Assembly (NCBI GenBank): GCA_950022655.1
Contig: OX465582.1
Coordinates: 91,355,801-91,419,800, forward strand
Reading direction: 5' to 3'
Source: Alentia gelatinosa
Lineage: Eukaryota; Annelida; Polychaeta; Phyllodocida; Polynoidae
Length of the DNA: 64,000 bases
Both the position numbers and the translations under genes were made by a program. This document shows, one piece after another, positions 40,214-62,670 of the stretch. Position 1 is the first letter of the stretch. Every line of letters starts with the position of its first letter. The notes under the pieces are model-generated. The model was given only the letters and a program-made list of their open reading frames with translations, had not been told where the DNA came from and searched no databases.

Positions 40214-40640
40214 TGGCTGTTCTTCCATAATATTAGTCGTGAAAGGCGATTAGTCCTATCATCTCACTTAACACACACATTTAGGCTGGTGAATCATAAT
40301 TGACACGTCCATAAAACATAATGTGGGGATGTGTCATCTTCTAATAGAACATTTAATTACGCTAGATGGGTAGTTCGTGTAATTTACAATGATTCGGATG
40401 GAGTAACATGCAAGTATTATTTTCTGCATGTCAATGTCTTAGATTGATTCCATGAAGTACATTAATGCAGTAATTCCGTTCTCTTTGTCTCTCTACCCTT
40501 TAAATGTGAACATTATCTCTTTATTTAGATTGAAATGAGCCATAGGTTTTCTATTGTAAGTAAGAAATCATGATGGGTTGATCAGAAATTACACCATGCC
40601 GGAGGGGGGGTGGGGTGTAGAGAAGCGATTTGAAATGTTA
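40213..40640. other. No gene seen
   Basis: AT-rich sequence with a G run at about 40603-40616 and no frame or repeat boundary. Confidence 0.25.
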
Positions 40641-41096
40641 GTCATATCGGACAATTTGCCTTGAAAATTAAAAGCTATGTCATTTTCCTGAAAGTCTAAT
40701 ATGATGATCTGGAAGTGTTGCAGAACAAACTTCTAACTTAAAATCAAGGTGTCAGCATGCTAGTTTTTGAGTGAGAGATCAATATAAGGATAATATCATG
40801 AAGGAACATGTAGAAATTTCGAAACGTTGCTTTTCACATAGTAGACCCCATGTCACTTTCCTCCAACGTGCACAGAATGTAGTAGGTGCATAGTACTACA
40901 CATATGATCTAAAAATAAATACATAGTTCACCGTCCTTGTTGTTGAAAGAATTAAAGAAAACCATATTTTTCAGTCCGTTTCCTATCTGAATCAAGGAAA
41001 TGTAAAATGAAATATTTTACATATTAATATTGGATAAACTGGACAAAACGTTAGATTTACACATTTGCCATCAACGTGAATCACAAGAAACTAGAG
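40641..41096 (+). mobile_element. Family D element, 3' truncated
   Basis: From CATATCGGACAATTTGCCTT in order to TCACAAGAAACTAGAG. The final 60 bp and terminus present in 25025-25538 are missing, cut by an HT-a fragment. Confidence 0.65.
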
Positions 41097-41099
41097 CTC

Positions 41100-41345
41100 A
41101 TATCCCATTGAGATTGAACCACGTATTCACAAGCCGCGTGAATTACGTAGAAATTCAAATGAGATAAGATCTCGAGCTCTGACCCTAAACCTTTCTGAAT
41201 TCATCTCACCTTTCACATTGACTAATGGGCTAAGACTTGTGACATAATCCCCCATTAGATATTTTTTCCTACATAACTCATGGGCATTGGATACAAGTTC
41301 CCAATGTAAAGTCTATGGAGAACAAATACCATATATATGTATATA
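41100..41345 (+). mobile_element. HT-a related element, degenerate
   Basis: ACAAGCCGCGTGAATTACGT core, then TTCATCTCACCTTTCACATT tail opening and GTTCCCAATGTAAAGTCTAT. The closing end is replaced by (TA)n at about 41332-41350. Confidence 0.55.
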
Positions 41346-41670
41346 TATATAGACCCGCCAGAGGTTACAAATATCCTTATTATCGCCCCGGGTAAGTAAA
41401 AATTCCGCTCCTGACTGACTGGCCACACTACGACTGTATGAACCAGTTTTCTTATTTATAATTGGAGAAACTGAATATGATTTCGGATTTAGATATATAA
41501 ATAGCTGAAATTTCCATATCTGACATCAGAATTTCAATTAGAAGATTTCTGAAAACCGTTAAACTGCAATAATTCTGGGTTACGGTCAAGGGTCTATCAC
41601 CATATAACGTCGGCAACCAGCGAACACCGGAACTTGTAACAGACTGAATTTTGGGATACCTCAATAGGGA
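41346..41670. other. No gene seen
   Basis: A 70-codon minus frame (41452-41664) has no recognised motif. The remainder is unremarkable. Confidence 0.25.
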
Positions 41671-41671
41671 C

Positions 41672-41760
41672 TATGTATGTATGTATGTATGTATGTATGT
41701 ATGTATGTATGTATGTATGTATGTATGTATGTATGTACGTATGTATGTATGTATATATGT

Positions 41761-41820
<60 letters not shown>
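41672..41820 (+). repeat. (TATG)n then (TA)n microsatellite
   Basis: About 20 TATG tetranucleotides (41672-41756) pass through a short transition into about 27 TA dinucleotides (41768-41820). It sits about 170 bp upstream of the bursicon-like exon. Tyrosine/valine/cysteine-rich frames here are artefacts. Confidence 0.95.
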
Positions 41821-41823
<3 letters not shown>

Positions 41824-41993
41824 AAGGCCAATGGGAGTGGTGGACTCATTAACAACTGACAATAACCTTCACAACTAATCTTGTTGTTATGGAAACCATA
41901 ATAGAGGATTTCTAAATATAGCCTATCTATCTGGCACTCTTACGCTTATTGGATTGACTCATTAACCTAGCTATGTCCATTCATTGTTTGCAG

Positions 41994-42094
41994 ATCTCGC
42001 ATCGTACCTGCTTCAGCCTGAAAGCTTCAATTCTCCGAGAAGTCCTGACGTGTGCCGAACACTCCCGAAGAAGAGACATACCGGCGTCGGCGCC
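41994..42094 (+). promoter_or_regulatory. Probable 5' UTR part of the bursicon-like exon, with splice acceptor
   Basis: TCCATTCATTGTTTGCAG (41976-41993) is a good acceptor: pyrimidine-rich, ending in CAG. The following 101 bp to the ATG has no upstream ATG and is richer in CpG than the intron-like sequence before it. The in-frame open stretch upstream of 42095 exists only because no stop occurs; it has no ATG and would put a non-secretory segment before the signal peptide. Confidence 0.5.
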
Positions 42095-42535
42095 ATGATG
42101 GCGAATCGCGCCTGCTCCCTGGCGTCCCTCGCCTTCGTGTTACTTGGTCACGTGATCCTCATAGACGCTCTGACGATGACTGATTCTTGTCGGATCCGCT
42201 GGGTGGCGCACAAGCTGCGAGTCCCCGGATGTCGAGACAAGCGTCTCCTGTCGCTCGCTTGCAAGGGACGCTGCCAGTCGTACAGCGTCTACATGCCGGA
42301 AAAGAACGACGTACACCGTACGTGTAACTGTTGCCAGGCCACCGGAAGTACGGTGCGACGCGTGCGCATGTCCTGTGTGGACGAGATCTCGCGAAGGTAT
42401 CGCGCGCTCGTTATTCCCGTCGCGCTGCCAACCGGATGTATGTGTCGGCCATGCTCAGCCATTAATAACGATCGTGTACCGGATGTTGTGAACCCCGCAG
42501 ACGACCGGACTATTATGGACTATTTCGTGGCCTGA
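42095..42535 (+). CDS. burs: Bursicon-alpha-like cystine-knot neurohormone
   Basis: 146-residue secreted protein encoded in one exon. Start at the tandem ATG ATG (MMANRACS). Residues about 6-25 form a signal peptide (hydrophobic LASLAFVLLGHVILIDA). The mature part has exactly 11 cysteines (32, 46, 56, 60, 77, 79, 80, 94, 115, 117, 120), the count typical of bursicon subunits. The knot motifs are CKGRC (56-60) and CMC (115-117). Alpha-type landmarks are VPGC, CNCCQATG and CMCRPC. Bursicon alpha and beta heterodimers signal through the leucine-rich-repeat GPCR LGR2/rickets in insects; roles elsewhere are less known. The TGA is at 42533-42535. No beta subunit is seen nearby. GC-rich codon use contrasts with the flanks. 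DAN/gremlin or norrin-like relatives are the main alternative but fit less well. Confidence 0.85.
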   Translation: MMANRACSLASLAFVLLGHVILIDALTMTDSCRIRWVAHKLRVPGCRDKRLLSLACKGRCQSYSVYMPEKNDVHRTCNCCQATGSTVRRVRMSCVDEISRRYRALVIPVALPTGCMCRPCSAINNDRVPDVVNPADDRTIMDYFVA

Positions 42536-43770
42536 TGACGTCATTTTGCCACGGCGTAAACTGGTTCCTTGCCCCAATGAAATATGGGACTGGTAACGCC
42601 TTCCTACGCAATACTAACGCATGACTTTGAACCTTTGCTGGTTCCGCCACTTATTTGGAGTAACCAGCACAACATTTCTTCCACTCTCCCAGCAGGATCT
42701 CTGCTAGGAGAGTGCCTCTCTCCCCCACAGTGTTCTCCAAATACCTTATTTCTACTTCTTTATGATAAAGGATAATTAAAAAAAGTAATGGCAACTTTTC
42801 AAAAGATAAAAGATGATTAAATTATTAGAATGTTTCTCTAAAAAAAGTGTAGTACTAGCTGAAAACTGTTACCCATGATGCACCAGAAAAAATGGAGGCT
42901 GTTACCATTGTGCATCAAAATATGGAAGGCGTTACCTGGCCTATAATGTGAGTAAGGACATAGGCCGGCTTCCAGGCTAGCCATGGCGAAGCAAGGGGCT
43001 TACTATCTTTAAGTCTTCTCTTTCTTTTTTCTATCCACCACAGAGCTAAGTCAATATAGAAATGAAAATATAGGACACATTTAGGAGAATATTCCTCGCC
43101 TACGTTGCTTAATATTGAATTGTGTCCTTTAGCAGCGTTTCCAGTTGTTCATGGTGAACCAGATTTCAACATTGATTACATTTCTCTATTCAACTGAGGA
43201 TCATCAAATTGTCTGTTTTCCAGAAGTTCTTTTATTTGGATATTTCATCATACTTTTGTGATATTTAGAATATAAACACTACACTCTGTCGTATGCAAAG
43301 TTAATATTTTACATGGTTACTTATTGATATGATATAGAAAAGAATATACTTTAGTTTTCAAACTTATTTGTTGTCACTTATTTTTTAAAAGAAATGCCAT
43401 TTCGTCGTACATCCGGAGAATATGTTTTCTAGATTTCATCTAGTTATAATGTAAAAATTCACTAATAAACTAATTATATATTTTTCCTAACTACTTAAAT
43501 GATCATTTTTATTTCTTGATGATAGATTCGATTCATTGTAGTTCCACTCTTGTTTCTCTGAAGAAACTTCCATAAAATGAATAAATTGCAGAAAGAAAAG
43601 CCATATACTTTGACTGGTGTGAAACTGTACAAGGTATACAAGTTAAATGTGGAGCTAGAATAATTTCATTGAAATCATGAAAGAGTAATTGTGGATAACT
43701 TTGGTTAAACGTTTTGAAGGGAAGGCATTGAATAATAGAGATAGATACGCCCCTTTGTGGTTCTACATAT
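42536..43770 (+). other. 3' flank of the bursicon-like gene
   Basis: Probable 3' UTR then intergenic DNA. Candidate AATAAA signals occur at about 43464-43469 and 43580-43585, more than 900 bp from the stop; nearer ones were not seen. 42672-42712 has an inverted pair CACTCTCCCAGCAGGATCTC / GCTAGGAGAGTG. 42895-42985 is a reverse copy of the GGTAACGCC / GGAAGCC repeat at the left end of the window. Confidence 0.4.
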
Positions 43771-43990
43771 TATCACACTTCTGGTATTTTCCCCCATAGA
43801 CTTAACATTGGAAACATCCATAGCCACTGCTGATATGCCATTCATTTTGGATTGCTACATAACCTCACTCGGCTTTTGTCTCGTGAGATTGCTACAGAAC
43901 CAAACCTCATGGCATATTGTCCGTGACTATGGATCTCGATGTCTTTCCTTATTATGCTGGGAAATGTGGGAATATGTTACACAATTCTAG
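43771..43990. mobile_element. HT-a/b type element, degenerate
   Basis: CCCCCATAGACTTAACATTG framework, arms ATGCCATTCATTTTGGATTG / CAGAACCAAACCTCATGGCA, and core CCTCACTCGGCTTTTGTCTC with GTGAGATTGC. The outer tail end (TATCACACTTCTGG) is diverged. Confidence 0.55.
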
Positions 43991-44039
43991 ATTGGCCGCC
44001 ACCTGTCTCTACTCTGATATGACTAAGAGGCTGGTCGGG

Positions 44040-44887
44040 TTAAAGGCATATTCTACAATTTACAGTGGCACCACCTGGTGATTTTCAAATATTCCCCTTC
44101 ATCCATTGAAATTGGTAATTTGTGGCATATTCGAAACTCAAAAGAGCAGAGTTTGAGTTTTGTCTAGTTTTGTCACCTAATCCAATAGGTAAAATAGGCC
44201 CTTTTTCGTTTACTTGATTTATACAGGAAATGTACTGAAAAATATGGTTTTCTTCAATTCTTTCAAAAGCAAGGACGGTGACCTATGATTTTTAAAGCCT
44301 AAATAAGTAGTACTATTTATCCTACCCCTAATATAAAATCCCATAGGCTTAACATTGAGATTCCGTATGCCACGCTGACTGGCATACGGACGTTTGTATG
44401 CTACTAGGGGCATACGGAATTTTGATGATTTTCATTCATGATTTTTATATTAAAATATTGTAGAGAGGGGTAGGATAAAATCAAAACCTGATTCGTTTCA
44501 ATCTTGGCTCCCGTATGCCACTCCTGAGTTTGGTTCCGGATACCACTCGGCTCCGCCTCGTGATATCACTACGCCAAACTCCAGTCGTGGCATACGGGAG
44601 CCAAGACTAAAACTCATCCGGTTTTACGATAATATGTGTACTATACTCTGTGAAAGTTTGAGGAAGGTGACATGGGTTTTACTATGTGAAAAAATACTTT
44701 TTAGAATTTCTATCTATTGTAATATAGAATTATTATAATATTGATCTATAAATCAAAAACTAGCATGGTGACCCCCGATTTTTAAGTTAGATATGTGTTC
44801 CACAACACTTGGAGATCATCATATTAAATTTTCAGGAAATTGACATGGGTTTTAATTTTCAAGCCAAATTGTCCGATTTGCCCTTAT
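44040..44887 (-). mobile_element. Family D element split by an HT-b insertion
   Basis: Left end TTAAAGGCATATTCTACAAT, right end GTCCGATTTGCCCTTA. The order of blocks matches 4005-4522. The sequence TAAGTAGTACTAT breaks at about 44314 and resumes at ATGTGTACTATACTCTG (about 44636), with an HT-b element between. This gives the host element length of about 525 bp. Confidence 0.75.
44314..44637 (+). mobile_element. HT-b tail+hairpin element, copy 3, with defined ends
   Basis: Because it interrupts a family D element its ends can be placed: TTATCCTACCCCTAATAT at the left and CCGGTTTTACGATAAT at the right. Tail: CCATAGGCTTAACATTGAG, small hairpin CCGTATGCCACGCTGACTGG / CATACGG, closing GGGGTAGGATAAAATC. 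Hairpin: TTCAATCTTGGCTCCCGTAT / ACGGGAGCCAAGACTAAAAC around CCACTCGGCTCCGCCTCGTG. The word CGTATGCCA is shared by the two modules. Any target duplication is at most 2-3 bp (AT or TAT). Confidence 0.8.
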
Positions 44888-44964
44888 ATAACACATGGTA
44901 TCTGCGGTGAGCACCTCGAACCAGGTAATTTTGTACTATATAGGTTCTAAAGGCAAAAATACCT

Positions 44965-45461
44965 ATGCCCCAGTCACACTGGCGTAAAAAAAACCCCGGC
45001 GTTTTCACATGTACGTTCTTCTACGCATTTTGAAAATCTACAAATACGCCACAAAACGCGGAGATACGTAAAGAAAAGTCGGAATGCGTAAACAAACGTA
45101 GAAAAAAATGTGGTGTCAGATTTTCTTTTTAAAATTTTAAACTTATCTCTATGCATTTATAATGCGTAAATTAACGTGGAAAAAACGCCACAATGCGTAC
45201 AGAAGCGTAAATAAGCGTTGATGAACGTTGAGAAGCGTACGAAAACGTTAAAGCAAAGCAAACAGATACATTCCAAATCCGTAGCCGATATGAGGTCCCA
45301 CCATCTCAAATACGTAGTAAAAGCGGCAGAATTGACGCCAGTGTGACTGGATTGCACAGTAAAATATAAATGCGTCGGATTTGCGTACTAAATGCGCGGA
45401 ACTGGCGTCCTTTCAAATACGCCAGATACGCAATTTTTTAACGCCAGTGTGACTGGGGCCC
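44965..45461. mobile_element. Family F TIR element, complete, 497 bp
   Basis: Termini TGCCCCAGTCACACTGGCGT and ACGCCAGTGTGACTGGGGCC. The interior has numerous AACGTTGAGAAGCGT / GCGTAAATAAGCGTTGATG words. No transposase frame was found; the minus frames at 44974-45357 are shadows. Confidence 0.8.
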
Positions 45462-45760
45462 TATAGATAAGAAACATTCATATAGAATGATAATAAAACC
45501 TAGATTTATGCTCCTTGGTTTTTTAAAAGAAAAAATACACAGGAAGGAAATAAGAAAACCGAAAATTGGCAGTAGAAAAGATTTTGTAAGAGAGTAACAA
45601 ACAGTTCCCGCTACTGGGCCAAGGTGGCCACGGATTTAACCCGACCAGAGCCAACGTAGTGTAACTGGCGGCTAGTGTAGCACAATCCCTGCATATGGCA
45701 CTTATAAACAGAGTCAGTTAGTATCTTCCCAAGACACATAAGAAGTGTGTATCAACATAC
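45462..45760. other. No gene seen; repeat remnant
   Basis: 45600-45690 matches the GGATTTAACCCGAC / AACGTAGTGTA block at 700-735 and 2500-2545. The remainder is unassigned. Confidence 0.35.
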
Positions 45761-46470
45761 CCGGCGTATATATACGGATTTATCACGCACCTAATACATA
45801 ATGTCCATAGAAAATACATGGGCATTGTGTATGACAATACCCGGAGCAAACAGATATATTATATGCTCTGGGCTGCAAAAGTCGGCGCATACGGAAAAAT
45901 AGTCCATATGAAAAAATAGTGTGTACGTAAATGAACTATCATTGTATGCCACTTGTCACGAAAAGGTAGATAACGAATACAATATAGACTAGTTTAAGAT
46001 AAAAGCATCTTCGGTGTTGACTTTGCGCAATATCCCCGCATGTGCTCAGATATTATCAGGCGCCAACTCTTCGTAGCATACGGCCACTTGTATCTGAAAC
46101 CAGCCAATATTGTATATATATTGTATTCGTCAGGTAGCGATAAATCACCCATAGAGAAAAATAGGTGCGCATTGAAAAAAACATAGTGCGTACCTAGAAT
46201 GAACTAATATCGACATGCCATTCGAATAGTGTGAAGAAAAGATGGAAAAGAAATGCAAAATAGACTGTTTTCAGATAAAAGCAGCCATTGACTCAGTATC
46301 CTCACATGCGCTCGGATATTACCACTTTGCAACTCCTCGGGGCTTATTTATTTTATATTTTCTTAAAGCTTTTATTCATTCTGGAGGGATGCCGTAGGAA
46401 AACATACGCTTCCTATCTTCCCGGCTCTCCAGCTATAACCGCTTGTATACCCGAAACCAGTAAATATTGT
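45760..46470. mobile_element. Two tandem HT-f elements
   Basis: First: tail CCCGGAGCAAACAGATATAT / TATATGCTCTGGGC, hairpin arms ATAGACTAGTTTAAGATAAA / GTATCTGAAACCAGCCAATA with inner GGTGTTGACTTTGCGC / GCGCCAACTCTTCG. Second: AATAGACTGTTTTCAGATAA / TACCCGAAACCAGTAAATAT, with diverged inner arms. Each is followed by TATTGTGTATAT. Confidence 0.55.
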
Positions 46471-46738
46471 GTATATCGTCCAGAATACTGTTTTTCTCTC
46501 TTGACCCAGATCCATCGACAGCAATCAGCAACCTGATATCATGATTATGGTTTGGTCAATCAAGTCAGTGGCTTTCTTTTATCGAGGTCATATTTCCATT
46601 GTTCTGAGAAGCGCAGGTATATCTAACTCCATTTTAACACCAATCAGCTAAATGCTGTTCAATTATCGACTAGTTTTACTAACCAAGGTGGAGCCAACAA
46701 TGACAATGAGGGAATACTTTGCTGTTGGTCACCTACTA
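46471..46738. other. No gene seen; HT-a arm remnant
   Basis: 46675-46735 contains TTACTAACCAAGGTGGAGCC and TGTTGGTCACCTACTAG, likely a shortened HT-a hairpin whose tail follows at 46739. Confidence 0.35.
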
Positions 46739-46880
46739 GTATCTCACACCCCTGGTGTTTTCCCCCATAGACATAACATTGGTAACTTGTACTCAACACC
46801 CATGGAGTATTGTAAACGAATACTCAATGGGCGACGACTTCCCAAACATTGGCTAGTCAGTCAGTGCTAGGGGTGAGATA
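46739..46880 (-). mobile_element. HT-a tail module
   Basis: TATCTCACACCCCTGGTG to GTGCTAGGGGTGAGATAA, with CCCCCATAGACATAACATTG and two inverted words CAACACCCATGGAGTATTG / GAATACTCAATGGGCG. Confidence 0.65.
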
Positions 46881-46892
46881 AAATTTTAACTA

Positions 46893-47460
46893 CACTTGTC
46901 TCTTTCTCTTTCCCTCTATCTCTCTTCCCTCTCTCCCTCTCTTTTCTCTCTCCCTTCTATATCCTCCTCTATCTTTCCCCATTTCTCCCTCTATATCTCT
47001 CCCCTCTCTCTCCCTCCCCTCTATCTCCCTCCATCTCAATCTAGCTCTCGTTCCCCCTCCCCCTCCCTCTTCCGCCCTCTCTCCCTCTCCCCCCCCTATC
47101 CCTCTATCTCTCTCCCTCTATCTTTCCTCCCTCTCCCATCCTCTATCTCTCTCCCTCCCTATCCCTCTATATCTGTCTATCTCTCCTCTCTGCCCCTTCC
47201 TCTGGTCCCCTCTCTCCCTCTCTCCCTCCCTCTATAGATTTCTCTCTCTTCTCTCTCTTTTCAAGTTTCCGTCCCTCTCTCTCTCTTTCTATCTTTCTCC
47301 CCCTCTCTCTCCCTCCCCTCCTTCTCCCCTCTCTGTCTGTCTCTCCCTCTCTATCCCTCTGTCCATTTCCCTCTCTCTCCCCCTCTCTTTTCTCCTACCT
47401 CTGTACCTCTCCCTCCCTCCCTTCCACCCTCCCTCCCTCCCTCCCTCCCTCTCCCTTTTG
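46893..47460 (+). repeat. CT-rich low-complexity tract
   Basis: About 570 bp of almost pure pyrimidine (CCCTCTCT / CTCTCTCCCT mixtures). The serine/leucine/proline frame on + and arginine/glutamate frame on - are artefacts of composition. Long purine-pyrimidine asymmetry can adopt triplex (H-DNA). Confidence 0.9.
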
Positions 47461-48217
47461 ACCTTACAGACTGTGTAAATTGAGCCCCGGTGAGACATTG
47501 AGTTGTACTAATAGCTGTGATTCACCGTATGTCTCTAAGCCATAGAAAGCAATGGGCTTTGAGAGATGATTCGGTGAAACCCTTGATGGTCTGCAGGCAT
47601 AAATATATCCAGTTTTGGTCGATTTTCGCGAGGAATGAGATGCTTCTCGGAATAGGGCCCGGGTTGGGGCGGGGGGAGGGGGTGCTGTCCACATGGCCAT
47701 AGAGCCTTGGCCTACTTTAGATTATGCTCTGAGCATAATGCTCTCAGGGCCTATTGTTAGTACCATCAGGAAACCTTTGTAGTGATATGACATCAACTTC
47801 TGATTATCCTTTCTTCTGCGTCTGCGAACCTCATTGTGTCAGTCAGCCTCTGACAGCATCATGGGACGAAAATAGAGCTGGTCCTATATGGTCGATAACA
47901 ATGAAAACTACGTAATTTGCATCCATATAAATACATAGCAAAAGTTATGAGTCTAAAAGGAGCCTCATAAAATATATACAATTAGAGATGAATTAAGACT
48001 TATAAGTTAATGCAATGTGCAGCAAGCACAGGGCGGAGGTATGGCTTTACGTAAGTCTAATTTCACCGTATTTGGGCGGACTGACACTACAATGCAAGGT
48101 CAGTGATGGTGTAAGGAGTCTGTTATTAAAAACATAAATCAGTTGGGAATGACGTCTGACTTACTTTGCGCCCTGGCCCTGTACTACAATCTAATGAACT
48201 GGGAACAAGGACAGTCA
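47461..48217. other. No gene seen
   Basis: Positions 47655-47690 are G-rich (GGGGCGGGGGGAGGGGG). No exon, element boundary or conserved frame was recognised. Confidence 0.25.
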
Positions 48218-48460
48218 AGCTCGGTGGCTAAGTGGTAGAGGTGTTCGCCTCGAGCATGGGAGGTCGTGGCTTCAAACTCTGGTCGGGTCATACCAAAGAC
48301 TTACACAAAAATGGTACCCACTGCCCATTCTGTTTAACACCCGCCATTAGAATTACGAGTAGGGGCAAGAGCCTGAATGGAAGAATGGCTCAATAGCCGA
48401 ATTCGGTGATTGTACACACAATATTCCCTAATAAAAATTATCAAAAAGAAAGAAATTTCA
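48218..48460 (+). mobile_element. tRNA-derived SINE, full-length copy
   Basis: The head GCTCGGTGGCTAAGTGGTAG has an A-box-like TGGCTAAGTGG, then TTCGCCTCGAGCATGGGAGG and a degenerate B box GTGGCTTCAAACTC. The body has ATACCAAAGACTTACAC and GGTACCCACTGCCCATTC. The tail ends in TAAAAATTATCAAAAAGAAA. The head and body match 31864-31990. The anticodon stem cannot close, so this is not a working tRNA gene. Confidence 0.7.
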
Positions 48461-49104
48461 AGGTTGATGCATAAATTACCAGAGTGAAGTCAGTGTGGTG
48501 TAAGCTTTGAACTGTATCAGCATGATGTTTCAAACCGCAAACGTGAATATCGGCGGATCGGAGCGGTCGATCTTCTTCATACTTAGAGGGTTATATGTGC
48601 CCCTAACTCATGTTAAAGTTTCATGGCTTAATTCCTACGGGAAGTGAAATTCCACATTCGGTACGACATGTCCACATTTGTCTTGGGCTGCCACTCTTTG
48701 GCCAACATATCTGCATATCTGCATATTGCAAAATGTGTGGTGAAAACTAAATTGTTGTGTCGTAGCATGACACAATTTGCAATAAATTTGAATTGAAAAA
48801 ATTTGAGCCTAGATATCCTAGTATGATTTCCATGCATATTCCACAGTGTTGCTTGGAACCACAACGTAGATTTCCCCTCAAAGCCTATTTTATTTAAAAA
48901 CAGGGATTTCCTAAAAGAGGCAAAAAACCCAAATTTGGGCGCCCTTTCGGGGATTTGACCATATCTATATCTATCTATATATGGATGTGAAAACATCAGT
49001 AAATACAGCTTTTACTGGTATCTATGCCATTGTGGATACATCAATAAACCCAAACGTTCATCCTGCCAATGTTATTGATACAGCACTCAGTGTTTCCTGA
49101 GTGG
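48461..49104. other. Intergenic; no gene supported
   Basis: A 122-codon minus frame (48628-48996) starts just beyond TATC repeats at 48961-48980 and has no recognisable motif. This interval is the 3' flank of the protease gene. Confidence 0.3.
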
Positions 49105-49110
49105 TTTATT
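49105..49110 (-). terminator. Polyadenylation signal of the protease gene
   Basis: On the minus strand AATAAA begins 5 bases after the TAA stop (49118-49116), giving a very short 3' UTR. It is the canonical hexamer in the expected orientation. Confidence 0.65.
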
Positions 49111-49115
49111 AAAGC

Positions 49116-61474
<12,359 letters not shown>

Positions 61475-61559
61475 CTGTAGCAGATCAATGGAATTTAGAG
61501 ACACATCCTATATACAATCCTCAGCTCTTTCCTGAATAGTTATAACATTTATAACATAT

Positions 61560-61850
61560 ATAAATCTCCATAGACTTAACATGGTGTGACTGTATGCCAC
61601 GGTTATGGCATAAAATATTTATATGCCGCTGGTGACATATGAAGTTAAAAACATGTAACAGGGTAGGATAAAATCTAAACATCACTCAATTTCATATAAT
61701 TGTTCATATGCCATTTGTTGTCTTCCGCTGCAGATGTCACTCAGATATGTTTGGTGATATCATGCCGCAAAGACAACTCATGGCATATAAACACTCATAT
61801 GAAATTTCTTGATGTTTCATGATAATATGGGTTAGTTTTTCCCATGGTGA
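61560..61850 (+). mobile_element. HT-b related element, TATGCCA word
   Basis: CCATAGACTTAACATGGTG framework, tail words TGTATGCCACGGTTATGGCA and TATATGCCGCTGGTGACATA, tail closing CAGGGTAGGATAAAATC. Hairpin arms CATATGCCATTTGTTGTC / GACAACTCATGGCATATAA around a diverged core CAGATGTCACTCAGATATG. It lies upstream of the first visible protease exon, in its 5' intron or flank. Confidence 0.6.
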
Positions 61851-62269
61851 AAATGTTATGCCTGATTATTGGTTGAATCAGGTATCATTATTTTAGAAAT
61901 GCAATGTCATTAAAGCAGACATTAAAATAGGCATCATTATATCTGTGTAAATTATTGGGCTTTTCAAGATGGCTGTAAACCACCTGTCCACAAAACCATC
62001 GTTTTTTGTATTTATTATCCATCCTTTTGTATAAATAAAACCCAATAATTGATATAGTATAGGGCATATCGTTTTAGACTAAACTTTCTTCTTTCCAATT
62101 ATAGGCATAGTGTTGTATATACAAACAAAACTAGAGTGTTTTCAGTGTACAATGAATAAAGTTCCCTGTTCAATAGATTTAGTAGTAAATCTCAGTGTTT
62201 TACTGAGTCCCCATTCATATTCAGATACCATAACTATTGTATATGTATTTCAAGTCCATTGTATACATA
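61851..62269. other. No gene seen; HT-c fragments
   Basis: 61980-62040 (CCACCTGTCCACAAAACCAT / TATTTATTATCCATCC) is the right arm of an HT-c hairpin and tail opening. 62190-62275 is a diverged HT-c tail piece. No further protease exon was seen. Confidence 0.4.
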
Positions 62270-62670
62270 GACAATAATCAATGGTTTTGTGGCTAGGCGG
62301 GCGTAAACCACGAGAGGTTGACACGTAGTAATACACGAGCGCTAGCAAGTGTATTACAACGTCAGTCTTAAGTGGTTTACAGAGCCGACTGTCCACAAAA
62401 TCACCGTTTGTTGCATTTAATATCCATCTTTTCTAATAAATTAAACCCAGTAATTGCCATATCAAAGGATATAACAATAGGGACTATTTCTTTCCTCTGT
62501 AGCAAAAGGGACTATTTTTCCTGTATACCACGGTCTTGAGGCCGCATACCACAGGTTTGAATCCGTATACCACAGTTATGGTATCTGACAGGTTTTTTAC
62601 AGTGGGTCGTGGTTTACTGAGTCCCCATACATTTTCAATGGGGGCTTTGTATACGATGGATAATAAAGAA
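62270..62670 (+). mobile_element. HT-c hairpin+tail element, complete copy
   Basis: Hairpin arms GGCGGGCGTAAACCACGAGA / TAAGTGGTTTACAGAGCC with inner GAGGTTGACACGTAGTAAT / GTATTACAACGTCAGTC. The tail opens TTAATATCCATC and closes GTATACGATGGATAATAAA, and includes CCGTATACCACAGTTATGG and GGTCGTGGTTTACTGAGTCC. The arm word GTAAACCAC equals the tail word GTGGTTTAC inverted. Confidence 0.65.

Noticed and set aside
41984..42094. Upstream extension of the bursicon-like frame
   Set aside because: It has no ATG, begins inside the intron/acceptor TTTGCAG, and would bury the signal peptide.
46896..47498. Serine/leucine/proline-rich and arginine/glutamate-rich frames
   Set aside because: They are translations of a CT-rich low-complexity tract.
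48218..48300. tRNA gene
   Set aside because: It has A- and B-box-like words, but the anticodon and T stems cannot pair. It continues into a SINE body and has a second copy at 31864.
48628..48996. 122-codon minus frame as a gene
   Set aside because: No recognisable motif, no splice or start context, AT-rich composition, and it begins at a TATC repeat.
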